64,000 nt of DNA. Origin: Pseudoalteromonas rubra (GTDB lineage Bacteria > Pseudomonadota > Gammaproteobacteria > Enterobacterales > Alteromonadaceae). The stretch spans positions 1 to 64,000 of the forward strand of contig NZ_JXYA01000019.1 of the NCBI RefSeq assembly GCF_000967655.1. Reading direction: 5' to 3'. A model generated the notes under the pieces. That model made no database searches. It saw only the letters and a program-made list of their open reading frames with translations, and was not told the origin of the DNA. Positions 31,374-46,894 of this stretch are shown here, piece by piece. Position numbers and translations under genes: made by a program. Numbering within the stretch: the stretch's first letter is position 1; each line of letters begins with the position of its first letter.

Positions 31374-31823
31374 TTATTTATCGTTCTGTTTAGTCGGTTT
31401 GGGATTACGTTGCTTAGACGCTGGACGCTTTTTACCCGGACGTTTATGCGGTGGTGGCTTAGGGGCACCTGGTTTACAGCGCTCATTTACTTTACGCCAT
31501 AATTTTGCCAGTTGTTTGCTGAGCTCTTCATTGGTTTGCTCATCAACGCCGGTTTTGACCATCAGTACAATATCAATATTGTCCAGTTTATGACGGTTTA
31601 GGCGAAAGCTTTCACGGGCAAGACGTTTAATGCGATTGCGTTGGCAGGCTTTTTTACAACGTTTTTTAGCCACGGTAAGTCCCAGACGTGGATGTCCAAC
31701 ATCATTGGGTTTAGCTAAAAGTGTAAAATAAGGAGTGGCTGCGCGAGCGGGTTCGTTAAAAACTCGGGAGTAATGCGAGGGAGTTAACAGACGTAACTCC
31801 CTGCTGAAGCTAAAGTCTTCCAC
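31374..31823 (-). CDS. rnpA: Ribonuclease P protein component
   Basis: 149 aa. RNA-binding motif KKRCKKACQRNRIKRLARESFR (about 53-74), preceded by the RLGLTVAKK strand. Starts with GTG 7 bp after the rpmH stop, as usual for the pair. The C-terminus carries a lysine/proline-rich tail (from about 115) longer than in E. coli (119 aa). Confidence 0.96.
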   Translation of the reverse strand: MEDFSFSRELRLLTPSHYSRVFNEPARAATPYFTLLAKPNDVGHPRLGLTVAKKRCKKACQRNRIKRLARESFRLNRHKLDNIDIVLMVKTGVDEQTNEELSKQLAKLWRKVNERCKPGAPKPPPHKRPGKKRPASKQRNPKPTKQNDK

Positions 31824-31830
31824 TTATATA

Positions 31831-31965
31831 TTAAGCAGAAAGTACTTTACGGCCTCTAGCACGACGACGCGCTAGTACTTTACGGCCATTCTTCGTTGCC
31901 ATACGTGCACGGAAACCGTGAGTACGCTTGCGTTTAAGAACGCTAGGTTGAAAAGTTCTTTTCAT
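31831..31965 (-). CDS. rpmH: 50S ribosomal protein L34
   Basis: 44-aa highly basic protein: [19 protein letters not shown] at the start and [20 protein letters not shown] at the end match L34 across its length. First gene of rpmH-rnpA-yidD-yidC, transcribed away from dnaA. Confidence 0.98.
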   Translation of the reverse strand: MKRTFQPSVLKRKRTHGFRARMATKNGRKVLARRRARGRKVLSA

Positions 31966-32657
31966 AACTAATCCATCCGATCGGTTAAAGTTTAAAACAT
32001 CCTATGCAGGTCGCGATCCTGGCACAGGTGCCATTGCGAGCGCGAGATATTAATGCCGCGGCGTAGGAAAGTCAATCATAATCGCGCCATCAAGCATAGA
32101 TTTTAGCCATAAATAACAAAAAACGGTCATTCTGGCGGTTATCCCCTGAGGTAAACGCAGCGCATTATACCTTTATAGCAATCATTGTGGGATCAAAATC
32201 GCACAATAGTGGACCCATTAGTGGATCCATTTTGCGCCATGAGATCAGATCTGATCTGTGTATGTGGGTGTGATCAACTCGGATCGGATCGAAAAGAGGT
32301 TTTCCACACAGCCTGGGTGAAAAGTGGCAACATCCTCTGGAAAACTTAAAATGATCGTGTTTTTTAGATGAGATCCTGGCGTATTTTTGCTAAGATCAGT
32401 AAACAGGGTGAAAAATAAAATACCAACAAAAACAAGCGGATGCGTTTGTTTCTAGGAAAGAACCTGAATTTTAAAAAAGTCAATATTGATGTTGTGGATA
32501 AGATCCCTTCATAATACCCGGCTTCCACCTATGTATTTATGATAATAAACAAGCATTTCCGTCGATCCTTTGGATTAGCTGTGTATAACCTTGTTGGTAA
32601 ATCTGGCGATATCCTGAGTTTTTATGTACGGGAATATTAACTATTTCGGAGTGCGAC
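31966..32657. other. rpmH-dnaA intergenic control region with GATC cluster and DnaA boxes
   Basis: Divergent promoter region. It contains 13 GATC sites between 32191 and 32567 and three DnaA-box-like sites: 32300-32308 (+, TTTTCCACA), 32493-32501 (-, perfect) and 32580-32588 (-, TTATACACA). This fits dnaA autoregulation and SeqA/Dam control, and such regions serve as oriC in other gammaproteobacteria (for example Pseudomonas). Confidence 0.75.
32493..32501 (-). promoter_or_regulatory. DnaA box upstream of dnaA
   Basis: TGTGGATAA, the reverse complement of TTATCCACA, about 157 bp before the dnaA start. Likely autoregulatory. Confidence 0.75.
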
Positions 32658-34061
32658 GTGTATCTGTCGGTTTGGCAAAGTTGTTTATATGTTTTGCAAG
32701 ATGAGCTGCCTTCTCAGCAGTTCAATATGTGGGTGCGACCACTACAAGCAGAAAGTACCGAAGATACCTTAACCATCTATGCGCCAAATCGGTTTGTTTT
32801 GGACTGGGTGAGAGAAAAGTATTTAAACCGTATCAGCGAGTTGCTGACGGAGATCTGTGGTGACGAGGCGCCAGAGCTGCGTTTTGATGTTGGCAGTAAA
32901 CCAATCGGTGCTGTCAATCATGCTCCCGCTTCTGGCGAGAGTGCCCAAAGCGCTCAGGCCGGAAGCGTGGCTAAGCCGGCTGCATCACCAGCGGGTGCCC
33001 CTAGTACAGCTAAAGTTGAGCCAGCCCCTAAATCTGGGGTTAAGTCCAACATCAAAGAAAACTATACCTTTGATAACTTTGTTGAGGGTAAGTCTAACCA
33101 GTTAGCCAAGGCGGCTGCGACCCAGGTTGCTGATAACCCGGGTTCGGCATTTAACCCTGTCTTTATATATGGCGGCACCGGGCTGGGTAAGACTCACCTG
33201 TTACATGCCGTTGGTAATGGCATCATAGATAAAAAGCCGGACGCAAAAATTGTTTATATGCATTCCGAGCGTTTTGTTCAGGACATGGTTAAAGCATTGC
33301 AAAATAACGCCATTGAAGAATTTAAGCGTTACTATCGCAGTGTCGATGCTTTGATGATCGATGACATTCAGTTTTTTGCCAATAAAGAGCGATCTCAGGA
33401 AGAATTCTTTCACACCTTTAATGCCTTATTAGAGGGTAACCAGCAGATCATTCTGACATCGGACAGATACCCAAAAGAAATTGAAGGGGTTGAAGACCGG
33501 CTTAAATCTCGTTTTGGCTGGGGCTTAACCATTGCCATTGAGCCGCCTGAACTGGAAACCCGAGTTGCTATCCTGATGAAAAAAGCACAGCAGAGTAATA
33601 TTAATCTGCCGCATGAAGTGGCTTTTTTCATTGCTAAAAAGCTGCGCTCTAATGTGCGAGAGCTGGAAGGGGCACTAAACCGGGTGATCGCCAATGCGAA
33701 CTTTACAGGTCGGCCGATTTCTATTGAGTTTGTAAAAGAAGCACTGCGCGACCTGCTGGCATTACAGGATAAGCTGGTCACCATCGACAATATTCAGCGC
33801 ACCGTGGCTGAGTACTACCGTATTCGTGTTTCAGATTTACTATCAAAACGCCGTAGCCGTTCAGTAGCCCGTCCAAGGCAGGTGGCAATGGCGTTGTCCA
33901 AAGAACTGACGAACCACAGTTTGCCTGAGATTGGTGATGCTTTTGGCGGGCGCGACCACACTACGGTGTTGCATGCGTGCCGTAAAGTCAAAGCACTGCG
34001 TGATGAAAGTCACGAGGTAAAAGAAGATTATCAAAACCTGATCCGTACATTGTCGTCTTAA
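32658..34061 (+). CDS. dnaA: Chromosomal replication initiator protein DnaA
   Basis: 467 aa (E. coli 467). Domain I (1-80), linker rich in Ala/Pro/Ser (about 85-130), AAA+ ATPase with GGTGLGKTH (about 172-180) and LMIDDIQFF, and domain IV with the DnaA signature [19 protein letters not shown]. Starts with GTG after CGGAG. Opens the dnaA-dnaN-recF-gyrB cluster and binds the boxes in oriC. Confidence 0.98.
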   Translation: MYLSVWQSCLYVLQDELPSQQFNMWVRPLQAESTEDTLTIYAPNRFVLDWVREKYLNRISELLTEICGDEAPELRFDVGSKPIGAVNHAPASGESAQSAQAGSVAKPAASPAGAPSTAKVEPAPKSGVKSNIKENYTFDNFVEGKSNQLAKAAATQVADNPGSAFNPVFIYGGTGLGKTHLLHAVGNGIIDKKPDAKIVYMHSERFVQDMVKALQNNAIEEFKRYYRSVDALMIDDIQFFANKERSQEEFFHTFNALLEGNQQIILTSDRYPKEIEGVEDRLKSRFGWGLTIAIEPPELETRVAILMKKAQQSNINLPHEVAFFIAKKLRSNVRELEGALNRVIANANFTGRPISIEFVKEALRDLLALQDKLVTIDNIQRTVAEYYRIRVSDLLSKRRSRSVARPRQVAMALSKELTNHSLPEIGDAFGGRDHTTVLHACRKVKALRDESHEVKEDYQNLIRTLSS

Positions 34062-34070
34062 GGGCCTAGT

Positions 34071-35174
34071 ATGCAAATTACGATTTCAAGAGAACAGTTT
34101 TTAAAACCCTTGATGCAGGTCTCGGGTGCCATTGAACGAAAACACACGCTACCTATATTGTCCAACGTGTTGGTCGAAGTGAAAAATGGCGTGTTATCGA
34201 TGACGGGCACCGACTTAGAGATTGAGTTGGTGGCGAATGTGACGCTGGAAGAGCAAGTTGCAGATGCCAGTATTACGTTGCCAGCAAAAAAATTACTCGA
34301 TATATGTAAAAGTTTGCCGGATGGTTCTTTACTGCAATTGAGCAGTCAGGAGCATCAATTATTGCTAACGAGCGGGCAAAGCCGTTTTTCTTTGACCACC
34401 TTAGCCGCAGAAGATTTTCCGAATCTCGAACAGTGGGATGGCGAAGTCGAATTTCAGATCACCCGACTTGAGCTACGCCAGTTGTTGGAAGCCACGCATT
34501 TCTCGATGGCCAATCAGGACGTCCGCTATTATCTGAACGGGATGTCTTTAGAGGTCGATAATAGCGAGATTAAAACAGTCGCAACCGATGGACACCGACT
34601 CGCGATAGCGCAGCACCAGTTAGCAGCATCGTTGAACACGCAACGTCAGCTGATCATCCCACGCAAGGGCGTGCAAGAAATCATGCGCTTGTTACCAGCA
34701 GACGATGAGCCATTAACCATTCAGTTTGGTAGTAATCACATCCGTATTCTAGACCCTGAGTTCACATTGACCAGTAAGCTGGTGGACGGACGTTTCCCTG
34801 ATTACCGACGGGTGTTGCCTCGTGGTGGCGATAAGCTGGTGACTGCGAATCGCGAATGGCTACGCAGTGCATTTCAGCGAGTGTCTATTCTGTCGAATGA
34901 AAAGTTTCGTGGTGTGCGCCTTAACTTGTCGAATGGCATGTTGAAGATCAGTGCGAACAATCCGGAGCAGGAACAAGCGGAAGAAACCGTTGAAGTTGAG
35001 TACCAGGGCGATGACCTGGAAATCGGGTTTAACGTGTCTTATTTACTGGATGTATTAAACACCCTGAAAACCGAAGACGTGCAATTTACATTGGCAGACA
35101 CCAACAGCAGTGCCCTGATTGAAGGCGCGAGCGACGATTCTGCGATGTATGTTGTTATGCCGATGCGCCTGTAG
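34071..35174 (+). CDS. dnaN: DNA polymerase III beta subunit (sliding clamp)
   Basis: 367 aa, three repeats of the clamp fold. MQITISREQFLKPLMQVSGAIERKHTLPILSNVLVEV and the C-terminal SALIEGASDDSAMYVVMPMRL are diagnostic (E. coli 366). Nine bp after dnaA. Confidence 0.98.
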   Translation: MQITISREQFLKPLMQVSGAIERKHTLPILSNVLVEVKNGVLSMTGTDLEIELVANVTLEEQVADASITLPAKKLLDICKSLPDGSLLQLSSQEHQLLLTSGQSRFSLTTLAAEDFPNLEQWDGEVEFQITRLELRQLLEATHFSMANQDVRYYLNGMSLEVDNSEIKTVATDGHRLAIAQHQLAASLNTQRQLIIPRKGVQEIMRLLPADDEPLTIQFGSNHIRILDPEFTLTSKLVDGRFPDYRRVLPRGGDKLVTANREWLRSAFQRVSILSNEKFRGVRLNLSNGMLKISANNPEQEQAEETVEVEYQGDDLEIGFNVSYLLDVLNTLKTEDVQFTLADTNSSALIEGASDDSAMYVVMPMRL

Positions 35175-35194
35175 TTTTAGGTGTGTGCTCTTAA

Positions 35195-36283
35195 ATGAGT
35201 TTAAATCAAATTAGCCTCAATAACTTTCGCAATATTGAGGCTCTTTCTTTTTCACCAAGCGATCAGATCAATATCATTCTCGGTGAAAATGGCAGCGGAA
35301 AAACCAGCCTGCTCGAAGCCATCTATTTCCTGTCTAACGGGCGCTCATTCAGAACCAACAAACATAAACTCATGATCCGTCATGAGCAGACCAAGTGCGT
35401 TGTGCATGGTAAAAAGCAACTGCACAGTTTGTCGATCCCCATCGGCATCAGCAAAGATTTGCAAGGTGAGACTCAGCTCAGGATCCAGGGTCAGTCTAGT
35501 CGTAAAATTGCCGAACTTGCACAAATCCTGCCGACGCAAGTGATCACACCAGAGAGTTATGAGTTGTTTTTTGGCGGGCCAAAAGAGCGAAGAAAGTTTC
35601 TCGATTTGGGTGTGTTCCACGTGGAACATCAGTTTTATAGTGTCTGGAAAGACTTCAATAAAGTACTCAAACAGCGCAACGCATTGCTCAAGAGTAAGCC
35701 TGTTCAGTACCAGCTTCAGATACGCACCTGGGACCGAGAATTTGTCCGCCTAGCGGAACAAATAAATATGTTCAGAAAGGCGTATATAAGTAGGTTTGAG
35801 CGGCATTTTTTTGATAAGATAGGGGTCATAAGCCCCATCTTTAAAGGCCTTGAAATGCGCTATGACGCAGGCTGGAAAGGGGACTTGGCCGAGTTGCTAA
35901 ATGCCCAGCTAGAGCGGGATAGCAAGCTTGGCTATACAACTAAGGGACCGCATAAAGCCGACTTTAATTTTTATGCAAATGGTCACGGCGTTGAAAATAT
36001 ACTGTCTCGGGGTCAGTTAAAGTTAACCCTCTATGCGTTAAAAATCGCACAGAATAATTTGATTGAGGCCGAGACCGAGAAGCAATCCATATTGCTGATC
36101 GACGATTTACCTTCGGAGTTAAGCCAGGATACGATGCTCAGCATCGCGCACTTACTTGCAGAATGTCAGTCACAGCTGTTTATTACTGCAATAAACTCCG
36201 AAAGTATCCAGGCCATTGTGGAACCCATGAAACGAAATGTTGAGATGTTCCACGTGGAACATGGCCGCTTAATAACAAAATAA
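35195..36283 (+). CDS. recF: DNA repair and recombination protein RecF
   Basis: 362-aa SMC-like ATPase loading RecA at gaps. Walker A GENGSGKTSLLEAIYFLSNGR (about 30-50), signature LSRGQLKLTLYALKIAQ and Walker B SILLIDDLPSEL. Two parS palindromes are embedded in its coding sequence and are both read as FHVEH (about residues 142-146 and near the C-terminus). Twenty bp after dnaN. Confidence 0.97.
   Translation: MSLNQISLNNFRNIEALSFSPSDQINIILGENGSGKTSLLEAIYFLSNGRSFRTNKHKLMIRHEQTKCVVHGKKQLHSLSIPIGISKDLQGETQLRIQGQSSRKIAELAQILPTQVITPESYELFFGGPKERRKFLDLGVFHVEHQFYSVWKDFNKVLKQRNALLKSKPVQYQLQIRTWDREFVRLAEQINMFRKAYISRFERHFFDKIGVISPIFKGLEMRYDAGWKGDLAELLNAQLERDSKLGYTTKGPHKADFNFYANGHGVENILSRGQLKLTLYALKIAQNNLIEAETEKQSILLIDDLPSELSQDTMLSIAHLLAECQSQLFITAINSESIQAIVEPMKRNVEMFHVEHGRLITK
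35613..35628. promoter_or_regulatory. parS: parS site 1
   Basis: TGTTCCACGTGGAACA, a perfect 16-bp palindrome identical in type to the ParB-binding parS sites of gammaproteobacteria. Lies within recF, about 17 kb from parAB and 13.5 kb from oriC. Confidence 0.92.
36246..36261. promoter_or_regulatory. parS: parS site 2
   Basis: Second identical 16-bp palindrome, 633 bp from the first, in the last codons of recF. Two identical perfect 16-mers so close together cannot be chance. Confidence 0.92.
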
Positions 36284-38719
<2,436 letters not shown>

Positions 38720-38747
38720 ACAAGTTACGACTTGTCACTAATCCTCG

Positions 38748-38776
38748 AAAAGCCACTCCACCGCGAGTGGCTTTTT
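38748..38776 (+). terminator. gyrB terminator
   Basis: AGCCACTC-caccgc-GAGTGGCT stem followed by TTTTT, about 30 bp after the gyrB stop. Confidence 0.9.
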
Positions 38777-39013
38777 ACGTTATAGGGGCTCTGTCACCGA
38801 GTAGGGTTTGAGTTGCTACGGAAACGGCACAAAATTCAGGGGATGAGCAACTTACCTGTGAGTGCCTTTTTACGCGCTTTTTTAGTGATAACGCTTAAAA
38901 CGGCGCGGCGCTCGCGGTATACTGAGCATAATTTTCAGACATTATTAGCCCAAACTGGCCCGCAGTGATTAGGCCAAACTGGGTTCCATGTACCATACAA
39001 AAATAAGCCAACT

Positions 39014-39913
39014 ATGCAAAAATACGATATCAAAACCTTCCAAGGGTTGATCCTGGCTTTACAGGACTATTGGGCGCAGCAAGGCTGTGTGATCGCGCAG
39101 CCACTGGATATGGAAGTGGGTGCGGGGACGTTTCATCCTCTGACTTTCCTAAAGTCGATTGGCCCGGAGCCAATGTCGAGCGCGTATGTACAACCTTGTC
39201 GCCGTCCGACCGATGGTCGTTACGGTGAAAACCCAAATCGCCTGCAACACTATTATCAGTTCCAGGTGGTACTGAAGCCATCGCCTGAAAACATTCAGGA
39301 GCTGTACCTGGGCTCACTGCAAGCACTTGGTATCGATACCCTGACTCATGAAGTGCGTTTCGTTGAAGACAACTGGGAATCACCAACATTGGGTGCCTGG
39401 GGTCTGGGCTGGGAGGTTTGGCTAAACGGAATGGAAGTGACTCAGTTCACTTACTTCCAGCAGGTCGGTGGCCTGGAATGCTCGCCGGTTACGGGTGAGA
39501 TCACCTATGGTTTAGAGCGACTGGCCATGTATATACAAGGTGTGGATAGCATCTATGATCTGATCTGGACCGACGGTCCTATGGGTCGTGTGACTTATGG
39601 TGACGTATTCCACCAAAACGAAGTGGAGCAGTCGACCTACAACTTTGAACATGCGGATGTGGATGCGTTGTTCAAGCAGTTCGATCAGTGTGAACTGGAA
39701 AGCCAGAAGCTGATTGAAGCGGGATTACCTTTACCAGCTTACGAGCAGGTGATGAAAGCATCGCATGCCTTCAACCTGTTGGATGCGCGTCATGCTATTT
39801 CTGTTACAGAACGTCAGCGTTATATTTTACGCGTGCGTGCGCTGTCTAAGGCGTGTGCCCAGGCTTATTATGAGGCCCGTGAGGCACTCGGATTCCCGCT
39901 TTGTAAGGATTAA
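39014..39913 (+). CDS. glyQ: Glycyl-tRNA synthetase alpha subunit
   Basis: 299-aa catalytic class II subunit of the alpha2beta2-type enzyme. Opening [40 protein letters not shown] and the class II motif region [24 protein letters not shown] are diagnostic. Two bp upstream of glyS, so the pair is an operon. Confidence 0.98.
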   Translation: MQKYDIKTFQGLILALQDYWAQQGCVIAQPLDMEVGAGTFHPLTFLKSIGPEPMSSAYVQPCRRPTDGRYGENPNRLQHYYQFQVVLKPSPENIQELYLGSLQALGIDTLTHEVRFVEDNWESPTLGAWGLGWEVWLNGMEVTQFTYFQQVGGLECSPVTGEITYGLERLAMYIQGVDSIYDLIWTDGPMGRVTYGDVFHQNEVEQSTYNFEHADVDALFKQFDQCELESQKLIEAGLPLPAYEQVMKASHAFNLLDARHAISVTERQRYILRVRALSKACAQAYYEAREALGFPLCKD

Positions 39914-39915
39914 TC

Positions 39916-41985
39916 ATGACCACAGAAAATCTATTAGTTGAAATTGGTACTGAAGAGTTACCACCAAAAGCCTTACGTAAGCTGGCAGAATCATTTGCCG
40001 AGAATATGCAGGCGGAACTGACCGGCCTTGAGCTGGCATTTGAAGACATTAGCTGGTACGCATCACCACGTCGCCTGGGTTTAAAAGTAGCGAACTTGCA
40101 AACCCAGCAACAGGACAAAGTAGTTGAGAAGCGTGGTCCGGCAACCAAAGCGGCCTTCGATGCCGACGGTAATCCGACTAAAGCGGCGATGGGTTGGGCG
40201 CGTGGCTGTGGTATTGAAGTATCAGAAGCCGAAACTCTGGAAACCGACAAAGGTGCCTGGTTACTACACCGCGCAACCGTAGCCGGTCAGCAGGCGAGCG
40301 CTTTGTTGTCAGATGCCATTGCTAAGTCACTGGCTAAACTGCCTATCCCTAAACCCATGCGCTGGGGTGCCAACAAAACGCAATTTATTCGCCCGGTGCA
40401 CACCGTGGCTGCGTTACTCGGCAGTGAGGTTGTTGCAGGCGAAGTATTAGGTAAAACCATTTCAAACCAGCTTCAGGGTCACCGTTTTCACCATCCTGAG
40501 CGGGTCAGCATTAACCACGCTGATGACGCATTTGAGACCCTCAAAGGGGCGTATGTTATTGCCGACTACGAAGCCCGTAAGGCACTCATTCGCGAGCAGA
40601 TCAACGCAGAGGCTGACAAGCTGGGCGCGGTTGTGGCGATGGATGAAGACCTGCTGGAAGAAGTGACGGCATTGGTTGAGTGGCCGGTAACTTTGGTGGC
40701 CTCGTTTGAGGAAGAGTTCCTGTCAGTTCCTGCTGAAGCGCTGATCTACACCATGAAAGACGATCAGAAATACTTCCCGCTGCTGGACCAGTCGGGCAAG
40801 TTAATCAACAAATTCCTGTTCGTATCTAACATCGAAAGTAAAGATCCGAGCGTGGTGATCTCAGGTAACGAGAAGGTGGTTCGCCCGCGTCTGGCGGATG
40901 CGCAGTTCTTCTTTGAAACCGATAAGAAGAAAACCCTGGAGAGCCGCCTGGAGTCACTGGGCACGGTATTATTCCAAAAACAGCTGGGTACGTTAAAAGA
41001 CAAGTCTGAGCGTATTGCTGCTTTGGCTGGTTTTATTGCTGAGCAATTGGGTGCCGATAAAGCACTGGCTGAACGTGCAGGCTTGTTGAGTAAAACCGAT
41101 CTGATGACCGAAATGGTTATGGAGTTCACCGATGTACAGGGCGTGATGGGCATGCACTATGCACGTATCGACGGTGAAGCCGAAGAGGTCGCTGTCGCGC
41201 AGAACGAACAATATATGCCGCGCTTTGCCGGTGATGCTTTGCCGTCAAACCCAATCAGTTGTGCGGTCGCACTGGCGGATAAGTTTGATACCCTGGTGGG
41301 TATTTTTGGTATTGGTCAGACGCCAAAAGGCGATAAAGATCCGTTTGCTCTGCGTCGTGCTGCCATTGGCGCATTGCGTATCATGGTTGAGAAAGAGCTC
41401 GAGCTGGATATTCATGCGCTGGTCGAAAAGTCTCGCACACTGTTCGGTGATAAGCTCACTAACGACAATGTGGCCGAAGAGGTGTTTGAGTTTATGCTGG
41501 GTCGTTTCCGTGCCTGGTATCAGGATGAAGGCATTGCCGTGGATGTGATCCAGGCTGTACTGGCGCGTCGTCCTTCTCAGCCGGTTGACTTCGATCGCCG
41601 TGTGAAAGCTGTGAGTCACTTCAGAACGCTGGAGCAGGCAGACGCACTGGCGGCGGCGAATAAGCGCGTTAACAACATTCTGGCGAAGAACAATATCACC
41701 AGCGACGCTGAGGTGAATTCGGCCTTGTTGTCAGAAGCTGCAGAGCAGCAGTTGGCCCAGGAAGTAGCGGCACTGACTGTTGAGCTGGCACCGGTTTACG
41801 CGCAAGGGGATTACCAGCAAGCACTGACGCGTCTGGCAAGCCTGCGCGAAGCGGTAGACAACTTCTTTGATAACGTCATGGTCATGGCAGACGACGAAGC
41901 GGTTAAGCAAAACCGCCTCGCACTGCTTAGCCAGCTGAGCCGCTTGTTCCTCAATACGGCGGACATCTCTGTCTTACAAAACTAA
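39916..41985 (+). CDS. glyS: Glycyl-tRNA synthetase beta subunit
   Basis: 689 aa (E. coli 689). N-terminal [22 protein letters not shown], central HD-like and C-terminal anticodon-binding regions ([24 protein letters not shown] at the end). Needed for tRNA-Gly binding by the complex. Confidence 0.98.
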   Translation: MTTENLLVEIGTEELPPKALRKLAESFAENMQAELTGLELAFEDISWYASPRRLGLKVANLQTQQQDKVVEKRGPATKAAFDADGNPTKAAMGWARGCGIEVSEAETLETDKGAWLLHRATVAGQQASALLSDAIAKSLAKLPIPKPMRWGANKTQFIRPVHTVAALLGSEVVAGEVLGKTISNQLQGHRFHHPERVSINHADDAFETLKGAYVIADYEARKALIREQINAEADKLGAVVAMDEDLLEEVTALVEWPVTLVASFEEEFLSVPAEALIYTMKDDQKYFPLLDQSGKLINKFLFVSNIESKDPSVVISGNEKVVRPRLADAQFFFETDKKKTLESRLESLGTVLFQKQLGTLKDKSERIAALAGFIAEQLGADKALAERAGLLSKTDLMTEMVMEFTDVQGVMGMHYARIDGEAEEVAVAQNEQYMPRFAGDALPSNPISCAVALADKFDTLVGIFGIGQTPKGDKDPFALRRAAIGALRIMVEKELELDIHALVEKSRTLFGDKLTNDNVAEEVFEFMLGRFRAWYQDEGIAVDVIQAVLARRPSQPVDFDRRVKAVSHFRTLEQADALAAANKRVNNILAKNNITSDAEVNSALLSEAAEQQLAQEVAALTVELAPVYAQGDYQQALTRLASLREAVDNFFDNVMVMADDEAVKQNRLALLSQLSRLFLNTADISVLQN

Positions 41986-42003
41986 GACAGCCAATCTTAA
42001 AAC

Positions 42004-42032
42004 AAGCCAGCATACGTGCTGGCTTTTATTTT
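42004..42032 (+). terminator. glyQS terminator
   Basis: AAGCCAGCA-tacg-TGCTGGCTT, a 9-bp perfect stem, followed by TTATTTTT. Confidence 0.9.
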
Positions 42033-42049
42033 TGTGATCGGGATTAACA

Positions 42050-42508
42050 ATGAAACAGCACATCATCGCTTTGGCAATGGCATTGGGTTTAAGCGCCTGC
42101 TCGACGGCCCCACATCAGCCAGCGGATAACTCCTCCGGGCAGGCGACAACGAGCACCGGTGCATCTCTTGTGATGGACAGGCCTATGTATTTACGTGGCG
42201 ATTTTACTTTGTGGGATGCAGACGAAGTCTATCGGCTAACACAGACTCAGACAGGAGTGTACAGTGTTCGGGTACGCTTCATGAGTCCAGGCAAAGTGTA
42301 CGAATTTAAAGTTGCCGATGCGAAATGGACGCCGGGTTACAACTGCGGCTTTCGCTATGATGGCAAGGTGAGCCTGGGTAAACCGCTGGCAGCAGACTGT
42401 GATACGGTGTACAACTACTTTGGATTTATGCCCGACAGAAAGGGGTGGTATCGAATTTCACTGGACTTAAGAGGAGCAACTCCACAGATCATTGTGCAGC
42501 GCGATTAA
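42050..42508 (+). CDS. Small lipoprotein with CBM48/E-set-like domain
   Basis: 152 aa. Lipoprotein signal MKQHIIALAMALGLSAC with lipobox LSAC (Cys17), a Ser/Thr linker, then about 110 residues resembling the immunoglobulin-like (E-set/CBM48) domain found before glycosidase modules (MYLRGDFTLWDADEVYRL, VRVRFMSPGKVYEFKVADAKW). Two or three Cys may form disulfides. Possibly glycan-binding at the outer membrane; function unknown. Confidence 0.8.
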   Translation: MKQHIIALAMALGLSACSTAPHQPADNSSGQATTSTGASLVMDRPMYLRGDFTLWDADEVYRLTQTQTGVYSVRVRFMSPGKVYEFKVADAKWTPGYNCGFRYDGKVSLGKPLAADCDTVYNYFGFMPDRKGWYRISLDLRGATPQIIVQRD

Positions 42509-42601
42509 TATAGGGAATTTATTTCGCTTGAATATTGAGCTTTTTGAATTGCTTTGTTATTGTTAATTCCGAGTTAATCAATGTAAAAACAAGGAAATGC
42601 A

Positions 42602-42763
42602 ATGAAAATCAAACTAAATAAAAAAACGGTAAAAAATCTTTCAGATAAGCAAGTCATTGCGCATCAGGCAACACCTGCTGTTAATGGTGGGCAAAATCAA
42701 CACGTGATGGCAAGCTGGGATCGTGGTTGGATCACGTGCATCGAATGTCCAATTCTCGTATAG
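42602..42763 (+). CDS. Orphan RiPP/double-glycine precursor-like peptide, 53 aa
   Basis: Starts MKIKLNKKTVKNLSDKQVIA and reaches Gly-Gly at residues 29-30 (PAVNGG), then a 23-residue core beginning QNQHVMASWDRGW and ending ITCIECPILV. The leader has the KK-[S/T]-[L/V]-K-x-L pattern of the two peptides at 6.7-7.0 kb. The ribosome site AAGGAA is 5 nt before the ATG. The core has two Cys three apart, two Trp and a Thr, so a disulfide or thioether ring is conceivable. No modification or export gene is adjacent; the distant C39 exporter might serve it. Confidence 0.6.
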   Translation: MKIKLNKKTVKNLSDKQVIAHQATPAVNGGQNQHVMASWDRGWITCIECPILV

Positions 42764-42773
42764 TCCTAAAATA

Positions 42774-42803
42774 AAAACAGCTGGTGGGGCTGTTGCACCA
42801 GCT
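42774..42803 (-). terminator. tusA terminator
   Basis: On the minus strand AGCTGGTG...CACCAGCT forms an 8-bp stem followed by a T-rich TGTTTTTATTTT. The hairpin may also end the plus-strand peptide transcript. Confidence 0.75.
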
Positions 42804-42809
42804 TTGCTG

Positions 42810-43049
42810 TTATTTCCCTTTCTTCACCAGGTAGCGATAAGGGACGCTATCCACTTCTTTCGCCACCAGAGTATGATCCATAAATTCACAGAAACTGGGA
42901 ATATCCCGGGTGGTAGACGGGTCGTCTGCCAGGATCAACAGGGTTTCACCGTCCTGCATTTTCCTCACCTTGCCACGGATCATCATCACGGGCTCTGGGC
43001 ATCGTAAGCCTATCGCATCGAGAGTGTGGTCAGTGTTGTCAAAGTTCAT
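42810..43049 (-). CDS. tusA: Sulfur carrier protein TusA
   Basis: 79-aa sulfur-transfer protein of the tRNA 2-thiouridine relay (IscS to TusBCD). [26 protein letters not shown] contains the active Cys of the CPxP motif (C17), followed by [21 protein letters not shown]. Close match in sequence and length to E. coli TusA (81). Confidence 0.97.
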   Translation of the reverse strand: MNFDNTDHTLDAIGLRCPEPVMMIRGKVRKMQDGETLLILADDPSTTRDIPSFCEFMDHTLVAKEVDSVPYRYLVKKGK

Positions 43050-43132
43050 GGCGGTACCCTTTAAAAATAAAGCGCCTATTCTAACGCGCCTGAAGTGACA
43101 AATAAATACGCAAGTTCAGATGCCCGATCACG

Positions 43133-43165
43133 AAAAAAGGCAAGCTACACGAAGCAGCTTGCCTT
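43133..43165 (-). terminator. fadBA terminator
   Basis: AAGGCAAGCT and AGCTTGCCTT form a 10-bp stem, with six T on the minus strand downstream of fadA. Confidence 0.9.
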
Positions 43166-43203
43166 GGTCACCAAGTTAAAACGGTTAGGGAATAAGGTGC
43201 GGG

Positions 43204-46537
<3,334 letters not shown>

Positions 46538-46894
46538 ACATGTTCTCCCGTGTTTTTACACTGGTACGATGAGTTGTCATTTCATCCAGTGTGGCGTCTT
46601 TAAAAGAAAATTGCAATGAAAAATTTACCGCAGGTTTACTGCAAAGGGTTAGGCACAATGCTAAGGTGGTTTGGCTGAATATTTTCCGGGTGACGGGTTC
46701 GCCCGGACGTTAAGCTTCGGGCAAGTTGCCGCACAATAGTCTGGTGTGAAACACAGGGCTGTTCAGTGTGCACACAGTGCGCCCGGGCAGGGAACTCAGA
46801 GAAAGGAAGGTGTTTTGGAGTGGGCCTTATTTTTATGCATTTTAAACGCCCCAGAACATTGACTGCCAATCAAGAGAATGAAAGTTAAAGCACT
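46538..46894. other. fadB-slt divergent intergenic region
   Basis: About 360 bp with promoters for both genes presumably inside. A GC-rich hairpin CCGGG...CCCGG lies at 46683-46703. I do not see a convincing FadR or PsrA operator by eye. Confidence 0.45.

Noticed and set aside
46538..46620. CTGGTACGATGAG as a FadR operator
   Set aside because: Too far from the FadR consensus by eye; no dyad found.
46636..46869. 77-aa minus-strand frame between fadB and slt
   Set aside because: No ribosome site or family; the region is more likely the divergent promoter.
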